Origin: Marinospirillum sp.
GTDB taxonomy: Bacteria > Pseudomonadota > Gammaproteobacteria > Pseudomonadales > Halomonadaceae
DNA length: 15,314 nt
Direction: 5' to 3'
NCBI GenBank assembly: GCA_007119985.1
Contig: SKOQ01000185.1
Coordinates: 1 to 15,314 of the forward strand
Each line of letters opens with the position of its first letter. Position 1 is the first letter of the stretch. The position numbers and the translations under genes are program-made. Below the pieces are notes generated by a model, which saw nothing but the letters and a program-made list of their open reading frames with translations, was not told the DNA's origin and made no database searches. This document shows, piece after piece, positions 15,267 through 15,314 of this stretch.

Positions 15267-15314
15267 TCAAGCATCTAAGGCTTGGCGCATCTCAGCCAGT
15301 ACCGCACTGATCAC
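15267..15314 (-). CDS. C-terminal fragment of an upstream gene, probably tryptophan synthase alpha (trpA)
   Basis: The minus strand entering at the right edge reads VISAVLAEMRQALDA followed by TGA at 15267-15269. The fragment is too short to identify by itself. The ending resembles the last helix of TrpA proteins, and trp genes (trpFBA or trpF) usually precede accD in gammaproteobacteria. TrpF is the main alternative. No gene symbol is claimed. Confidence 0.5.
   Translation of the reverse strand: MISAVLAEMRQALDA

Noticed and set aside
1..15314. CRISPR arrays, tRNA or rRNA genes, toxin-antitoxin pairs, defence genes
   Set aside because: No regularly spaced repeats, no tRNA-like folds noticed in the gaps, and no unexplained stretch above 300 bases. 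Coding content is fully accounted for by housekeeping genes.

Overview
The window is chromosomal housekeeping DNA from a gammaproteobacterium. The best fit is the Pseudomonadales/Oceanospirillales side, not the enterics. This rests on mreBCD lying divergent from gatCAB, and on the accD-folC-dedD-cvpA-purF-metZ gene order, both of which I associate with Pseudomonas-like genomes. Base composition looks moderate and even throughout. I see no tRNA, rRNA, CRISPR array, insertion sequence or prophage.

Left block, minus strand, positions 1-3475: mreB, mreC, mreD (rod-shape and elongasome proteins), then the 5' two-thirds of rng (RNase G), which runs off the left edge. The maf gene that often sits between mreD and rng is absent. 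mreB and mreC are separated by about 100-130 bases holding two tandem hairpins. mreC has no ATG and appears to start at ATT or TTG.

Centre, plus strand, 3716-6997: gatC, gatA and gatB, encoding the tRNA-dependent amidotransferase that converts Glu-tRNA(Gln) and/or Asp-tRNA(Asn). The 240-base divergent region between mreB and gatC carries a likely promoter on each strand, both with an extended -10 element. A terminator-like hairpin with a T6 tract lies between gatC and gatA.

Right block, minus strand, 7067-15314: a compact operon read as accD, folC, dedD, cvpA, purF, metZ and a gene of the so-called site-specific recombinase (Gcr, PF10136) family. Junctions range from a 16-base overlap to 16-base gaps, so the seven genes are probably co-transcribed. 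They cover fatty-acid precursor supply (AccD), folate polyglutamylation (FolC), division-site peptidoglycan binding (DedD), a membrane protein tied to purine gene clusters (CvpA), the first step of purine synthesis (PurF) and methionine synthesis (MetZ). The Gcr-like protein is a polytopic membrane protein with no visible recombinase signature. The last bases before the right edge are the C-terminus of another minus-strand gene, probably trpA.

I did not find a new defence or mobile system. The observations most worth following are the mreC start, the hairpins inside the mre and gat operons, and the true role of the Gcr-like membrane protein at the end of the metZ operon.
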